A DNA stretch of 64,000 nucleotides. It comes from Xestospongia bergquistia. Lineage: Eukaryota > Porifera > Demospongiae > Haplosclerida > Petrosiidae. The notes under the pieces were generated by a model. That model was not told the origin of the DNA. It was given only the letters and a program-made list of their open reading frames with translations, and searched no databases. Shown piece by piece: positions 24,018 to 34,729 of the stretch (positions are counted from its first letter, which is position 1; each line of letters opens with the position of its first letter). The position numbers and the translations under genes were made by a program. The stretch covers positions 5,828,501 to 5,892,500 of the forward strand of contig OZ014413.1 in the NCBI GenBank assembly GCA_963965975.1, read 5' to 3'.

Positions 24018-24876
24018 TTTTGTGGCAGTGTTGTTTTAGTACAGCAAAGGCATTTTAGTTGTAGTTATAGTACTTGAGAATAAATTATTATTAGTTACAG
24101 TTACAGTTATAATTAAGCCATAGCTTCAATTTTTTTAGTTATAGTATGATGTTCATTATTTAATTTTAGTTCTAGTTCTAGTTTTAGTTATGGTATTTGT
24201 TAATAACTTTTCATAACAATCAAGTAAGCAAAATCATTAAAGCAAAATTGCTTTGTTCACTCTAAGATGTGTCTCTCTCTCCAAGTTTTGTCCACTCAAA
24301 CGGTTACGCTTCCCTCTACATGCATCACCACTGACAGAAAACACCCTCTCTACCGGGGCAGAAGATGCAGGAACTGACAATATGTCAGTTGCAACGTCAA
24401 AGAGCTTTGGGTATGAATGAGCAGATGATAGCCAAAACTCAATAGGGTCAGTGTCTTCACTGATTTCTAGATATTGCTCTTGTTCTCAGCTTCGCTAAAT
24501 TCAAAATAGTCCCAAACTGAGCTTCCTCTTGGCCTTCCAGAAGCCATTCTAAAACGATTATAAAAGAAACTCATAGATCTTTAGCCTTTGTATCATAATC
24601 ACCTACCTTACACTTTTTGCCAAAAACACCACGTGTTAAGTAGGCGTGTCAAATGAAGAAGGCACGGTTTCAAAATTAAAAAGGTGTGGTCAAGTACTAG
24701 TACATATTCAATTTTTTATTTTAGTTATAGTTAAAAGTAGATATTTTTAGTTACAGTTTTAGTTAGTTCTATATAAAAGCTAAGTATTATAGTTTAGTTA
24801 ACTAATAATGAAATTTGTTAATACTAAAATAGATTTAGTTATAGTTATAGTTAACTAACACATCACTGTTTTGTGG
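24018..24876. mobile_element. Internally deleted hAT element with perfect 8-bp TSD
   Basis: The element proper is 24026-24868 and begins CAGTGTTGTTTTAGT. Its right end is the reverse complement of CAGTGATGTGTTAGTTA. It is flanked on both sides by TTTTGTGG (24018-24025 and 24869-24876), a perfect 8-bp target duplication. TTAGTTATAGTTA-type subterminal repeats resemble those of the MITE at 2843-3427. It is nested in the left arm of copy A, so it inserted after copy A. It encodes a transposase remnant on the minus strand. Confidence 0.93.
24237..24547 (-). pseudogene. hAT transposase remnant: BED-finger start fused to dimerisation domain
   Basis: From the ATG at 24547 the frame reads 'MASGRPRGSSVWDYFEF', the usual start of a BED zinc finger with its conserved W and F. 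A frameshift near 24480 follows, then 'EQYLEISEDTDPIEFWL', 'LFDVATDILSVPASSAPVER' and 'FSVSGDACRGKRNRLSGQNL'. The last two are the textbook hAT dimerisation domain. The rest of the BED finger and all catalytic parts are deleted. It can only have moved with transposase supplied elsewhere. Confidence 0.9.
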
Positions 24877-25031
24877 ATGTTTATATATTATTTAGATTTC
24901 AATATTTGATCAAAATTCCAATTATAATAATTGTTAAAAAAATTGAAGGAAAAATATCAAATGCAAACTCAAATGCAAACTCAAATATAAACTCAAATCA
25001 ACAAAGTATTCATATAGTACCTGACTACCTG

Positions 25032-26900
25032 TTAAATATAATAGTCCAGAGCAGTAGTTGTGTTGGTATATATTGATGATTGCTTTGAAGAGTCACCAAA
25101 TCCCAAGATCTTATCTTGAATGAAGTACAAAACATCCTTTACTCTTGGAAAATACACAATATTGAAGATATAGTGACAAGCCAAGAGTGCAAAAATAGCC
25201 CCACTCATATCTTTACATTCAAGTACAATCTCTTGTTCTATTGCAATAAAAATTTGTGGTAATAACTCCAAATCAGGGTCCGCGAATTGAATTATGTGAG
25301 GATGACTATTTCTTCATCTATAGCCTCAGTTACAGGAGTTCCACGCTATAATATATATATATATATATAATAAAGTGCAATAATTATGTGTTATACTCAC
25401 AGTAACTTCCACAAGAAGAAATGGAATGTCAACTTTTGAGCTAAAGGTTTCTTTTTTCTTTGGTTTAGTTGATAGAAAATATACCAAACATCTTCGAGCA
25501 GAAATACTTACGACATCTGAAGAAATCTAAGAAAAAGACATATACAAAAGAGTTTCTACCTTCATCATCAACTCTTTCATCATTGTGTAAAGACCGGAGG
25601 GCATGTTTTAGATCTTTAGATGAAGATAGACTTAGCTTGAGCATAACCTATAACTGCATGGGAATATTTTTTCCAGTTGTCTTCAAATAAACTGCCATAT
25701 AAATTGTCAACCTGCATTATCAGGTTAAATTCTTCTGCAGCCTGTGAAATGGTTAGCAAAGTCAATGCAATTCAGTATAAAACTTACATAAACTGCCTTT
25801 TGTAGAAATGGGTATTGATTACATATCTTTCACTTTGTGAACTGTACACAGGATCCACTCTCATCGTGTTTTAAATGTCCTGGCCATCAGAGAGACTATT
25901 TCGCCAACATTTGACCTTGCCTTTTCCATCTCTTTTTGTAAAAGACCCAAGTTCCTTTTGTGGCTCACTTGGTCTTCCTCAAACTCTAAAGCTTCAAGGG
26001 AAGGATAAAAATCCTTTTCTTGGTCAATCTTTCTTTTTTTGGATGTGGAGATTTTTCTTCATCTCTTTTATCAAAAGTTGGATTTCTGTTGCAATTTTAG
26101 CATCTTGTATAAATAAAGTCGGCCCAAGAGTCCTAATATATAAATAACACGATGTCAGTAGAATAAATTATAAGAACTTACATATTCTTTTATAAATAAA
26201 TGCTTTCTTAACAATGACCTAGCTACAGATTCACAATCCTTCTTTGAAGGCCGTCGTATGTATACTAGCAGCATTGTAGCTAAAGTACGAACTACATACT
26301 TTCTATCATCATTAGTCAACTTTTTAAGTCTAAAGTTGGCTTCTGTTCGCTCACGAAATGTAAGTATTTGAAATGGATCAGGAACTTTACTAAACTAAAA
26401 AAGAATTAGTTGCAAAACAATATAATGACATACCTGATCTTTCTTAAAAGTTAATTTACTAAAAGCCATTGGTGAGGCTTTCTATAGTGCACCGATTAAT
26501 GATATCATGCATACAACTTTTTGTTCATACCTTTGAAAATGGACTCCTCTCACAATTATCCTATAAAAAATATTAGCAATCAATTATTATATATTTACGA
26601 CATAGCTATACCATTTCCTTCCCAATTGCAAACTTGAGTGCATTATACACCTTTAATCTCTCACCAAATTTTGGCAGTACATTTTTAAACAGTCTGGTCC
26701 TGTGCTTGTACCTAAAGCTTGCTAAATGGCCTCGCCATCCATTGCCTGATCTATTAAAGATTGCACAGTGTAAAGACAATAGTATAATCTGTTATCTGTA
26801 AAATTTTAGAAAACTAACTTTTGAAAGCCTGCTGTATTTCATCACAAAATCCTTGGTCCTGAAGCCAACCTCCAACCTCATCTTTGTTCATTTTCTCCAT
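25032..26900 (-). pseudogene. SAM-domain gene of transposon copy A
   Basis: Minus strand, multi-exon, start at 26900. Blocks in order: SAM-like domain in two exons ('MNKDEVGGWLQDQGFCDEIQ' about 26.85 kb; 'VLPKFGERLKVYNALKFAIG' about 26.66 kb); 'LTNDDRKYVVRTLATMLLVY' with 'SVARSLLRKH' (26.2-26.4 kb); a basic linker; 'HKRNLGLLQKEMEKARSN' with 'EIVSLMARTF' (about 25.9 kb); 'EEFNLIMQVDNLYGSLFEDN' (25.7 kb); and the C-terminal domain 'AIFALLACHYIFNIVYFPRV', 'FIQDKILG' (25.03-25.27 kb). Block order equals that of copy B. A stop after 'MARTFKTR' and frame changes suggest decay. The role is unknown; a DNA-binding or accessory factor for the facing transposase-like gene is a guess from position. Confidence 0.7.
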
Positions 26901-26957
26901 TACACACAGTAGGAAAAGACTATAGGATACAGACAAAACATGTGAAACTATGAAAAA

Positions 26958-26967
26958 TGCGCATGCG
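26958..26967. promoter_or_regulatory. NRF1-like palindrome in the bidirectional spacer (copy A)
   Basis: TGCGCATGCG lies in the 89-bp spacer between the two divergent start codons, 58 bp from the minus-strand ATG and about 23 bp before the plus-strand ATG. It matches the NRF1 consensus (GCGCATGCGC) apart from one end base. CpG-containing words are rare around it. Copy B has ACGCATGCGC in the equivalent place. Confidence 0.5.
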
Positions 26968-29900
26968 TAACCACACCTAACATGCAGTCATGGCTTTTTT
27001 GTGCAGATTTTGCTGTTTCTGTTGTAAAGAGTGGAAAGTTTTCTTAAGGCACACATTTCAATCTCACTCTAATGAGCCGAACTTTTTGTTTACATGTGGT
27101 GTTGAAGGCTGCCAGCAAACCTTTCGAACATATGCTTCTATTTGCTCACATTTGAACAGAAAATATAGGCATGCAAATTTGGAGGAAGCACAATCAGAAA
27201 TTATTGCAGGAACATCTACCTATCTTCCTAATGAAATCAATAACATGGAGGACAATGTTAGTATTTATATACACGATGGCATAACTGATTCATTTCCTGA
27301 TCATGAAGATGATGACATTACAAGTGGTAGTGAAGATAATGTTGATGTTTCAGGTGGTATATCAACTGAAGACTATCTACAGAGGTTAGCTGCACTTTTT
27401 TTGTTGACTTTAAAGGAGCATTATCAGCTAACTCAGACTGCTATCAATTTTTCAATCAGACAAGTTCAAAATATGATCCATTATTCTTTGTTAAATATTA
27501 AAAATTCTGTAGAGGCTGAGTTGATGGGTCTTATTGCTGAAAACATCACCCAGCCTGTTTTATCAGATTACTTCGAACATTATAGATCCTTTCAAATCAC
27601 TGCATTCAGAATATCTTCAAACTAAATTTTATAAAGACCATTTTGTCCTAGTTGTAAGTTCATATAATAAATATACATGTACATGTACTCACCTGTCAGT
27701 ACATTCTCTTGGCACTGTTTGTGTACCAGGCAATAATACTATATAATTAGTTATGTGTTCAGTACTGTATTAAGTGATTATTGCTTGTTATTATATGTAG
27801 GAGCCAAGAACAATTGTCTTAGGTACTAGATTGGTCACTTGTAGGAGTGGAACTTTAAAAGAAAAGGAAGATACTTTTCAATACATTCCTTTACTGGATG
27901 GCCTAAAATCATTTCTCTCTAATCACGAAATATTTGATGAGGTGATTATTGATGTACATGTCCCTCAGTTAATGTAAAAATATATTTATACTAATTTCTA
28001 CTTGTACAATTCTTTATCTGTTGTATAAAAAGTGTCATTTCACAGGTCATGAAATCTCATTCTCAGCCACCAGGATTCTTAGCCAATTATTGTGATGGAT
28101 CATGTTATAAATCTCACCCTTTGTATAGAGAAGATACCACTGCACTGCAAATAATTGCATATTTTGATGAAGTAGAAGTTTGTAACCCTCTTGGCAGTCA
28201 TGCTGGTGTTCACAAGTTAGGTACATATATTCTTAATATTTTAGTACTATTCCCCATATTTTTATTATATATTTCATTTAGGTGTGTTTTACTTTACCAG
28301 AACTATGATCTTCACAAAGAACCATTCAGTTAATTGCCTGTGTTACATCTCAGAACTTGACAAGATATGGATTTTCTGCAATACTTGGGCCTTTTATTGA
28401 AGATGTTAATACATTATGTGAGGCAAATGATGTATGATAAGAAGTAGGCTTTAGGCATGCATATGTGTGTCATGTGCCACCTTTGTGCCAATTTAATAAG
28501 AAAACCCCAACCCTAATGTTAAATTGTACAGTGTACATGTACATTTAAAAATTATATTGTATGGTTCTATTTATTTTGTGTAAGGTTACACTATCATAGT
28601 TCTATTTAATGCACAACACAGTTATTTCATATACAGTTTTACTTAACTACTATTTTGTGTAGGATGGTCTTTCTTTCACCTTAGCTGGAAACAATGTCAC
28701 TACTTACGGCATACTTTTTTGGGTTTTAGCTGATAATTTAGCAGCTCATCAGCTGGGAGGATACAAAGTTGGAGTTGGCTTTTATCTACGCAAGTGTCGT
28801 GTATGTATGGCCACTGATTCAGACATACAAACAAAAGTATTTTAATTGTTTATGATTTAGGTTACTAACATGCATGAGTAGTTTACAGAGAAACAATTCC
28901 ATCAAAGAACTCCTCAGGAGTATGACTTCCATTCTTCTCTATTGAATGGTCCATATGCTTCAGACAACTCAACTACTAATGGATTAAATTACTCAAGTCC
29001 TCTCAATGAAGTGCATTACTTTCATGTAGCTAATGGCCAACTTCCACAAGATATTATGCATACATTATTTGAAGGTGTCTTACCAAAGGAAATCCAACTC
29101 ATGCTACAACATTTTGTTTTTGTTAATCATCTCTTCAACTTAGATTTGTTTAATGCAAGGTTATCACATTTTGTATATGGTAGATCGGACCTTAAGAACA
29201 AACCACCAAAAGCTTTTGAAGACTATCATATTAGAGGAACAACAAAGTTACCTTTATCAGGTAAGTGTATTTGTCTTTTTTAATGGTTTCAAAATAAAAC
29301 CTCTAATATTTTTATTCAGCTTTGCAAATGTGGACGTTTGCAATTGTTACCATTAATAATTGGTGACTTAGTTCCTGAAACCAATCCCAAATGGGAATGC
29401 TTTTTGCTACTTTTGCAAATCACAAAATTTTGTACTTCATTATTACTTACACCAGCCCTTTCATGTACACTGAAGGTGTTAATTGAACAACACCATGATC
29501 AATTTAGATATTGTTATCCTGATGTGAATATAATTCCAAAGATGCACTACATGGTTCACTTCCCAAAGCAATTACTTGAGTAAGTAAATATCTGATGGAT
29601 TGGTCAATTCTTCTATTCCTAGGATTGGCCCTCTCTGTAATTCTATGTGCATGTGTATGGAAGCTAAAAATTCTTATTCCAGGCAGATAGCTAGAAGTAG
29701 TAACTTCAAGAATGTCCCATACACAGTAGCGAAACGTCATCAACGGCTCTTGTGTGCATACTTGCAAGGCAGGTTTTTTACTTACGAGGAGCTAGAGTGT
29801 GGACCATGTTAGTCAGTTTTATAGTTGTGTCAATTTTCATCTAACTGTTTACACTGTACATATCTACATGTAAATACCTAGTATAAGCATCTTTCTTATT

Positions 29901-30078
29901 TTTTTTCTAGTAGTTAAAACAATTGGGAGATTACGAGATGATTCCATACTTCCAGCAATACTTGATGTATTTCCTGAAACAGATCCAGATACAATTCTAA
30001 CAAAGTAAGTCAATAACATTATTTAGTTCATCAGTATTATTAAATTGCATGATGATTGCATATAACTGTTATTAATGA

Positions 30079-30880
30079 TACAGTAGGACGTCGCTTATCC
30101 GAACGTCACCTATCCGAACACATCGATTAACCGAATGCCATCGTGCACCACACCCACTAACACGTGGCACTAAAACGTGGCCATTTTCAACAAGTGAGCA
30201 GCTAGAGATATGGCTAGCATTGCTAGTGTTTCTAATCGCAAGAGAAAACGAACGGTACTCACTATAAGTGAAAAACTCGACATATGCAAGCTAGTTAGAA
30301 ATGGAAAAACTATGGCAATGCGTTGCAGACCAGTATAGCGTTGGAAAATCCACTGTTCATGATATCGTGAAAAACGAAAAGAAACTACAGGACTTTCAAA
30401 CCCAGAATAGAGATGAAGGCTGTATTAAGAAGAGAAAGACAGTGAAAAGGGCTAATTTTTTGCGCTAGACAAAGCAGTGTATCTCTGGTTTGTTCAACAG
30501 CGTTGTAATGGAACGCAAGTAACTGTTTCTCATACAACTGCCTGCAATGCACTACAGACAGTGCTTACGTATCTCGACCAGCAACCTGCCACACCCATGG
30601 ATACTGTAGTAATACTCAATGGACTATTGTTGGAAACTGCACGAAAGAGATTAATAACTAAGAAACAAACACAAATCAAAGATTACTTTTCCAATTAATA
30701 TTGATTCTCTTGTGTATAACGTGTATATATTACATGTCAGTATGATATTCAAAGTAAAATAAAATGTTTGTGTAGTACATGTACATGGGTATATACAGAC
30801 ATTACAGTATCTGTATTGATGTTCACTTATCCGAACATGCCCCGGTCCCAGTGTGTTCAGATAAGTGACTTCCTACTGTA
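30079..30880 (+). mobile_element. pogo/Tigger element, internally deleted, TA target site
   Basis: The element is 30081-30878, bounded by TA on each side. Left end CAGTAGGACGTCGCTTATCC; right end is the reverse complement of CAGTAGGAAGTCACTTATCT. These terminal repeats with internal 'TTATCCGAAC' copies are typical of Tigger-type Tc1/mariner elements. It lies in the intron between the last two exons of the DIMH gene, same orientation. It encodes an N-terminal CENP-B-type HTH and a C-terminal tail, without the DDE core. Confidence 0.93.
30210..30698 (+). pseudogene. pogo-type transposase remnant: CENP-B HTH plus PIP-box tail
   Basis: From the ATG at 30210: 'RKRKRTVLTISEKLDICKLV', then after a frameshift near 30330 'YSVGKSTVHDIVKNEKKLQD'. 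Together these form the first CENP-B/pogo helix-turn-helix. A stop near 30468 follows. The second frame (30477-30698) gives 'ACNALQTVLTYLDQQP', then 'ARKRLITKKQTQIKDYFSN'. The end QTQIKDYF fits the PCNA-binding PIP-box (Q-x-x-I/L-x-x-F/Y-F/Y), a feature reported for pogo transposase. The DDE domain between them is deleted. Confidence 0.85.
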
Positions 30881-31286
30881 CTTGTAATTACCAAGTCATG
30901 TAGGAAACAGTGCAGACTAGTTATCAATATATATTTACTTCAGGACAAACTGCATTAAGATTTATGGAGAGGAACATCTGAATTTGTTTTATGTGCATGG
31001 CAAGATGACGATCTCCCTGTTTTTGCCCAAATAAAGTCTATCATTTTAATGTGTGGTACACCGGTATTTGTAGTTGAAATATTTCAAACAATTGGTATCA
31101 ACAATCATCTCTCATCATACGTCATCCAGAAATCTTTTATCACAACTGTGATCTTACTATCCAAACTTTTTTATAAGCAATGTATATCATCACATCATTG
31201 TGTTGATGACTATAACACATACATTTGTCTTCGCTCACATGTCATAAATATTTCATTGTAGATGTAACAATTTAATAACATGGATT

Positions 31287-31292
31287 AATAAA
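31287..31292 (+). promoter_or_regulatory. Poly(A) signal of the DIMH gene
   Basis: AATAAA 26 bp after the stop codon at 31259-31261, inside copy A and before its right subterminal array. Confidence 0.55.
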
Positions 31293-31590
31293 GTATTGTT
31301 AAAGTAGTAAAAACATGATGTACTAACAATTTCTGAAATCAGTGTTAATATAACAATTCAAACTCTTCCTAGAGCAGTGCATTGTTGTAGTTACAATTGA
31401 ATGTTACTTTCACAGAATGTCATTTCTACAGTGCATGTTACTTTGACAATGCATTTTTATAGTGTATATGAGCATTTAATTGGCTCAGGATAGCTTTCCA
31501 TCTTCTTTCTTCTTTTTTCAATAGCTTGAGACCATTTGGGTATTTTTTGTGAACATGATCTATTATTTGCAAGGAAAAAAGTAATAGTAT

Positions 31591-33617
31591 TCATTTTATA
31601 TTACAAGGCTGCCTAAATTGTAAATCCAAATCACATTTTCTGCAATATATGTGCATCAAACAAGAAGTTATACTAATGGTTAACATACATCTTATTCCCA
31701 GAAGATAATCTAGATTGAGAAGCTCTCTTGATTGAATGTTTTTTGTGCAACATACAGATGAAGCTTTAAATTCTAATTCCTCTTTAAAAACAAGTATAAA
31801 CAATCGCTTAGCTAAATCTGCAGGATCACTTGCAGAATTTATTGCTTCGTTGACTTGCACTTCAGTAATTTGTGGAACCCATTGCCGATATTTTATGTGT
31901 TTAATATAACCTAGGTAAGCACCTATAATGACAAATAAGCTAAATAAATAATTGCTAATCATAAAGTAGTTGTCTATAATCTATTCTTGCTTTGACAATG
32001 AGTTGTTAATACCTTTCTCTTGACCTTCGTTAACAGATTCTTCAATAGTTGCAGGTACAGTAGATCGTTGAGGGGTGACAGCAAACTGACATCAGTATCT
32101 GTAGCGTCTACATATTTACTTGTGGGCTTCAAAGCCATTTCAATTCTCTGCAGTTGACACTCCAATGGATAAATCCATGTTTGGTATACCTAAAAACAAC
32201 AAAAATCATTTAAATGTTGTAATATCAACATAGGTATACTTACATATTGCATATCAGATGTAATACGTGTTCTTCCTTCTTGAATTAATGAACAAATTGA
32301 GTGATAATTGCTTAAGTACGCAAACTCTGAAGTACTTGTAGTTATTATTATTATTATTCTAACTGACAATGTCAATGGATCTCACCCAGATGGAAAATCA
32401 GGATGCTGTTGGTACTGCACATTGACAATTTCATTTGGAGATGGAAAGCTTATAGATTCATGCTCTTATATATATATATGTATTAGATAAGATGATGTAG
32501 TTAATTATTGATATAATTATAATAACCATCAGCAAATACCTTTGTAAGTTAAAACAAATTCACAAAAACCAAGACATCTCAAGAGAAAAAAATAGCAATC
32601 TGCATACATTTTTCATATTGAGATATGTTGATTCTGTTGGGTTGTTCACATTTTGTCAGGAGGTTTGAATTTTGTAACAATTATTAATTATTTAATTAAT
32701 TACTAATTATTTATGAATTTTTCCAACTAATTAGTGAGTAATTTTAATATACTGTAACATTTACTTGTGAAAAGGGTCCAGATACCGATGATAAAATTGA
32801 ACTGCTACTGTCTGAAAAGAGGTCCTAAAAAGAACATATAAATAGTTAAACAAAGTCATGTCAATGCTCTTGGCTAACCTGGCTTTGATATTCCATTGGC
32901 TCTATAGCTCCATACCAGCTAGTAGCATCTGACATTGTCCTTCTCAGGGTTGGCAATTGTATTCGCTGCCTGTATTGAGGAGAACTTGAAAACCTCCGGA
33001 GAGATGGTGGCATTAATGCGGATTGTTATCCTGAATGCAGATGGAGAATACAACAAGGATAATAGTATGTTGAAAAGTGAGGTTTGTCTACATGTTGTAC
33101 TTCCTACAACATTCTACTTCTATTACTATGCATGGACATGGATACATATCATACATAAAGCTACAGTTTGATTTTTAAAATATAATAAAATAACAATAAT
33201 AAGTATTATGTTTTGTTGCATTACCATCCATCCTTGACCAGATGAGGGGCTAATGTTTTTGGTCTCAAGTGTGTCGATACAGTTAACATCTCTGGCACTG
33301 TTCATAGCAATAAGATTCACACTGGTTGCAACTGTTTCAATATTACTAACAACTGGGCATTGTAGAGGATTGGGATTAGGATGTCTGGATGTGGATTGAT
33401 AGATGTCATTATCAACTATATTCTGTTGGTTCATATCACCAGAAATACATAAGTCAGGTGGATCATTGATGTCATCAGTGTGGAGGTTCATACAAGATTT
33501 AGACAGAATGATTACATCTGATTGTTGGTTGATACTAGATGTATGGTCACTGACAGTATAAGTTAGAGAGACATCACTTTCATTGTACTGCATCTTTTCA
33601 TCGTTCATTTTTGCCAA
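31591..33617 (-). CDS. BEN-domain protein gene (main exons)
   Basis: Minus-strand multi-exon gene. The last exon (31591 to about 31925, after a 'cattatag' acceptor) encodes 'VNEAINSASDPADLAKRLFI', 'LVFKEELEFKASSVCC' and 'SRELLNLDYLLGIR', a BEN domain (helices with 'LAK-L...F..EEL' and the 'LD...L..IR' end). Upstream blocks: 'WIYPLECQLQRIEMALK' (32.1 kb), 'NYHSICSLIQEGRTRITSDM' (32.27 kb, GTAAG donor), 'SISFPSPNEIVNVQYQQH' (32.43 kb), 'MSDATSWYGAIEPMEYQSQ' (32.9 kb), and a long Ser/Asn/Asp-rich exon (33225-33617). BEN domains act in DNA binding and chromatin repression in animals. Exon joins are uncertain and one reading at 33.0 kb meets a stop. The middle (32132-32695) is duplicated at 23.2-23.76 kb. 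Confidence 0.6.
32132..32695. repeat. Duplicated segment of the BEN-type gene, copy 2
   Basis: Same orientation as 23191-23757. Here homology breaks after ATTATTTAATTA; this copy continues ATTACTAATTATTTATG while the other passes directly into the left end of transposon copy A. Confidence 0.85.
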
Positions 33618-33779
33618 AGAGATTTGTTAAGACTTGAACTAACAACTTTCCGAGCCTACATGATATGAAAAACAGTCACAACATGAGGTCATACACCAAA
33701 AGTGGAATTATTTTCACACAAATCTAAAGTGCACTGCTACAGTGGAAATACTGTTATTTCTAATGTAGCACATAATTTA

Positions 33780-34725
33780 CATTTCCCTTTATGCATTCCT
33801 TTTTTAGACATGTGTTTCTTTGTACTTGGAGACTTTTTAAGGCTTTCTTTTTAGGACTATTATCAATCAAAGTGCTTTTATTTGCTTTCTTAGGTATTTT
33901 CCATGTACATTCTTGGCTACTGTAGCTATAGAATAAGACATTATATAATTTTACCTACAAATATTGGGATATATTGAGAGCTTTTATCTCATAAATTAAA
34001 TTATTTGTTGATGCAAAATATAAATCAATATTTCTAACAGCTTTCACATAATAATATTCATTTATCACACCTATTGTAATCACATAATGTGGTATAACTT
34101 ATACAAATGTATTGGAGGTAGTTTTTATAGTAAAAATTTACTAATCTAAAGTAAGAGTAGTTAATATATATAGTAGCTGTATATTAGTAGAATAAAATTT
34201 TGCGGTCTTGAATTTAACAATAGATAACAAGTGCAAGAGGTGTTAATCTTTCTATGCTAATATGGTTAATTGAACAAATCTATAATTCCTTACTTTTTTT
34301 CTTATTAGTTGATTCTAAATCTTGAATAATGGCCTCTGCATGTTGAACTGGTCCAGATCCATCAGACAATGAAACAAGAATGTCATTTCCTACAATTGCT
34401 TTTTCACAAGCTTTCTCAGATTGTACCTCTATTGACATATGCAGAGGGCAGTCGTAGACTTTATTTTCACCAACAGTTGTAAAACAGATGGCCTGATCTT
34501 CAGGTAAAAAAATTATGTGTATTATGATTATTCAACTCTACCAAAACACTGGGATCAATTTTGACTCTATTTTACATATGTTAACATAATGCTTAACCTA
34601 CGTGCAAGTCTTTTTGCCACTGAGTCATTTAATAATTTTTTCTTTGGAGTAGTATCATTTAAACTGTTTCCATTTGCCTTATTGGGAGTATTCCCACTTA
34701 CTTTTTTGGCTACTGGCACTAAATT
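33780..34725 (-). CDS. Probable upstream exons of the BEN-type gene (unrecognised)
   Basis: Three open minus-strand blocks: 'VAKKVSGNTPNKANGNSLND' with 'TPKKKLLNDSVAKRLARRLS' (34.6-34.72 kb); a 70-codon block with 'FTTVGENKVYDCPLHMSIEV' and 'LVSLSDGSGPVQHAEAIIQD' (34.29-34.50 kb); and 'WKIPKKANKSTLIDNSPKKK' (33.79-33.92 kb). The first and third share a 'P-KAN--SL-D--PKKK-L' pattern and look like duplicated exons. No family recognised. They lie on the same strand as, and directly before, the BEN exons, but splicing to them is not shown. Confidence 0.4.
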
Positions 34726-34729
34726 AAAC

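Larger units (their letters stand above)
26990..31261 (+). pseudogene. C2H2-finger / 'DIMH' transposase-like gene of copy A
   Basis: At least ten exons with GT-AG borders. Exon 1 (26990-27.65 kb): C2H2-type fingers ('CRFCCFCCKEWKVFLRHTF', 'CGVEGCQQTFRTYASICSH'), acidic linker, helical segment. Later exons: 27801-27941 ('PRTIVLGTRLVTC', 'YIPLLDGLK'), 28046-28220 ('CDGSCYKSHPLY', 'YFDEVEVCNPLGSH'), 28282 on ('TIQLIACVTSQNLTRYG'), 28663-28836 ('LADNLAAHQLGGYKV', 'LRKCRVCMAT'), 28861-29260 ('LPQDIMHTLFEGVLPKEI'), 29320-29579 ('LLPLIIGDLVPE', 'PKMHYMVHFPK'), 29623 on ('MEAKNSYSRQIARS', 'FKNVPYTVAKRHQ'), 29911-30004, 30944-31261 ('CAWQDDDLPVFAQIKSI'). Damage: TAG at about 28879, frameshifts near 27.56, 28.3 and 29.34 kb. 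The 'DxMH' motif recalls CACTA TNP2-like transposases (inference). Confidence 0.8.
23758..31464. mobile_element. Copy A: head-to-head two-gene DNA transposon, CACT-type ends
   Basis: Left end CACTGCAAAAATG; right end is the reverse complement of CACTATAAAAATG. Both ends carry subterminal TGTTA/TAACA-type motifs (23758-24010 and about 31300-31464). Inside are a minus-strand SAM-type gene (25032-26900) and a plus-strand C2H2/DIMH gene (26990-31261) transcribed away from a shared 89-bp spacer. Two later insertions sit in it: hAT 24026-24868 and pogo/Tigger 30081-30878. The ends and arrays suggest a CACTA/EnSpm-like superfamily (inference). The flanks are TTA at left and TAT at right, compatible only with a 2-bp TA duplication, so the exact ends need checking. 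Confidence 0.7.

Noticed and set aside
27534..27746. Separate small gene overlapping exon 1 of the DIMH gene
   Set aside because: Its 'DPFKSLHSEYLQTKFY' segment is the continuation of the DIMH protein after a frameshift, not a new gene.
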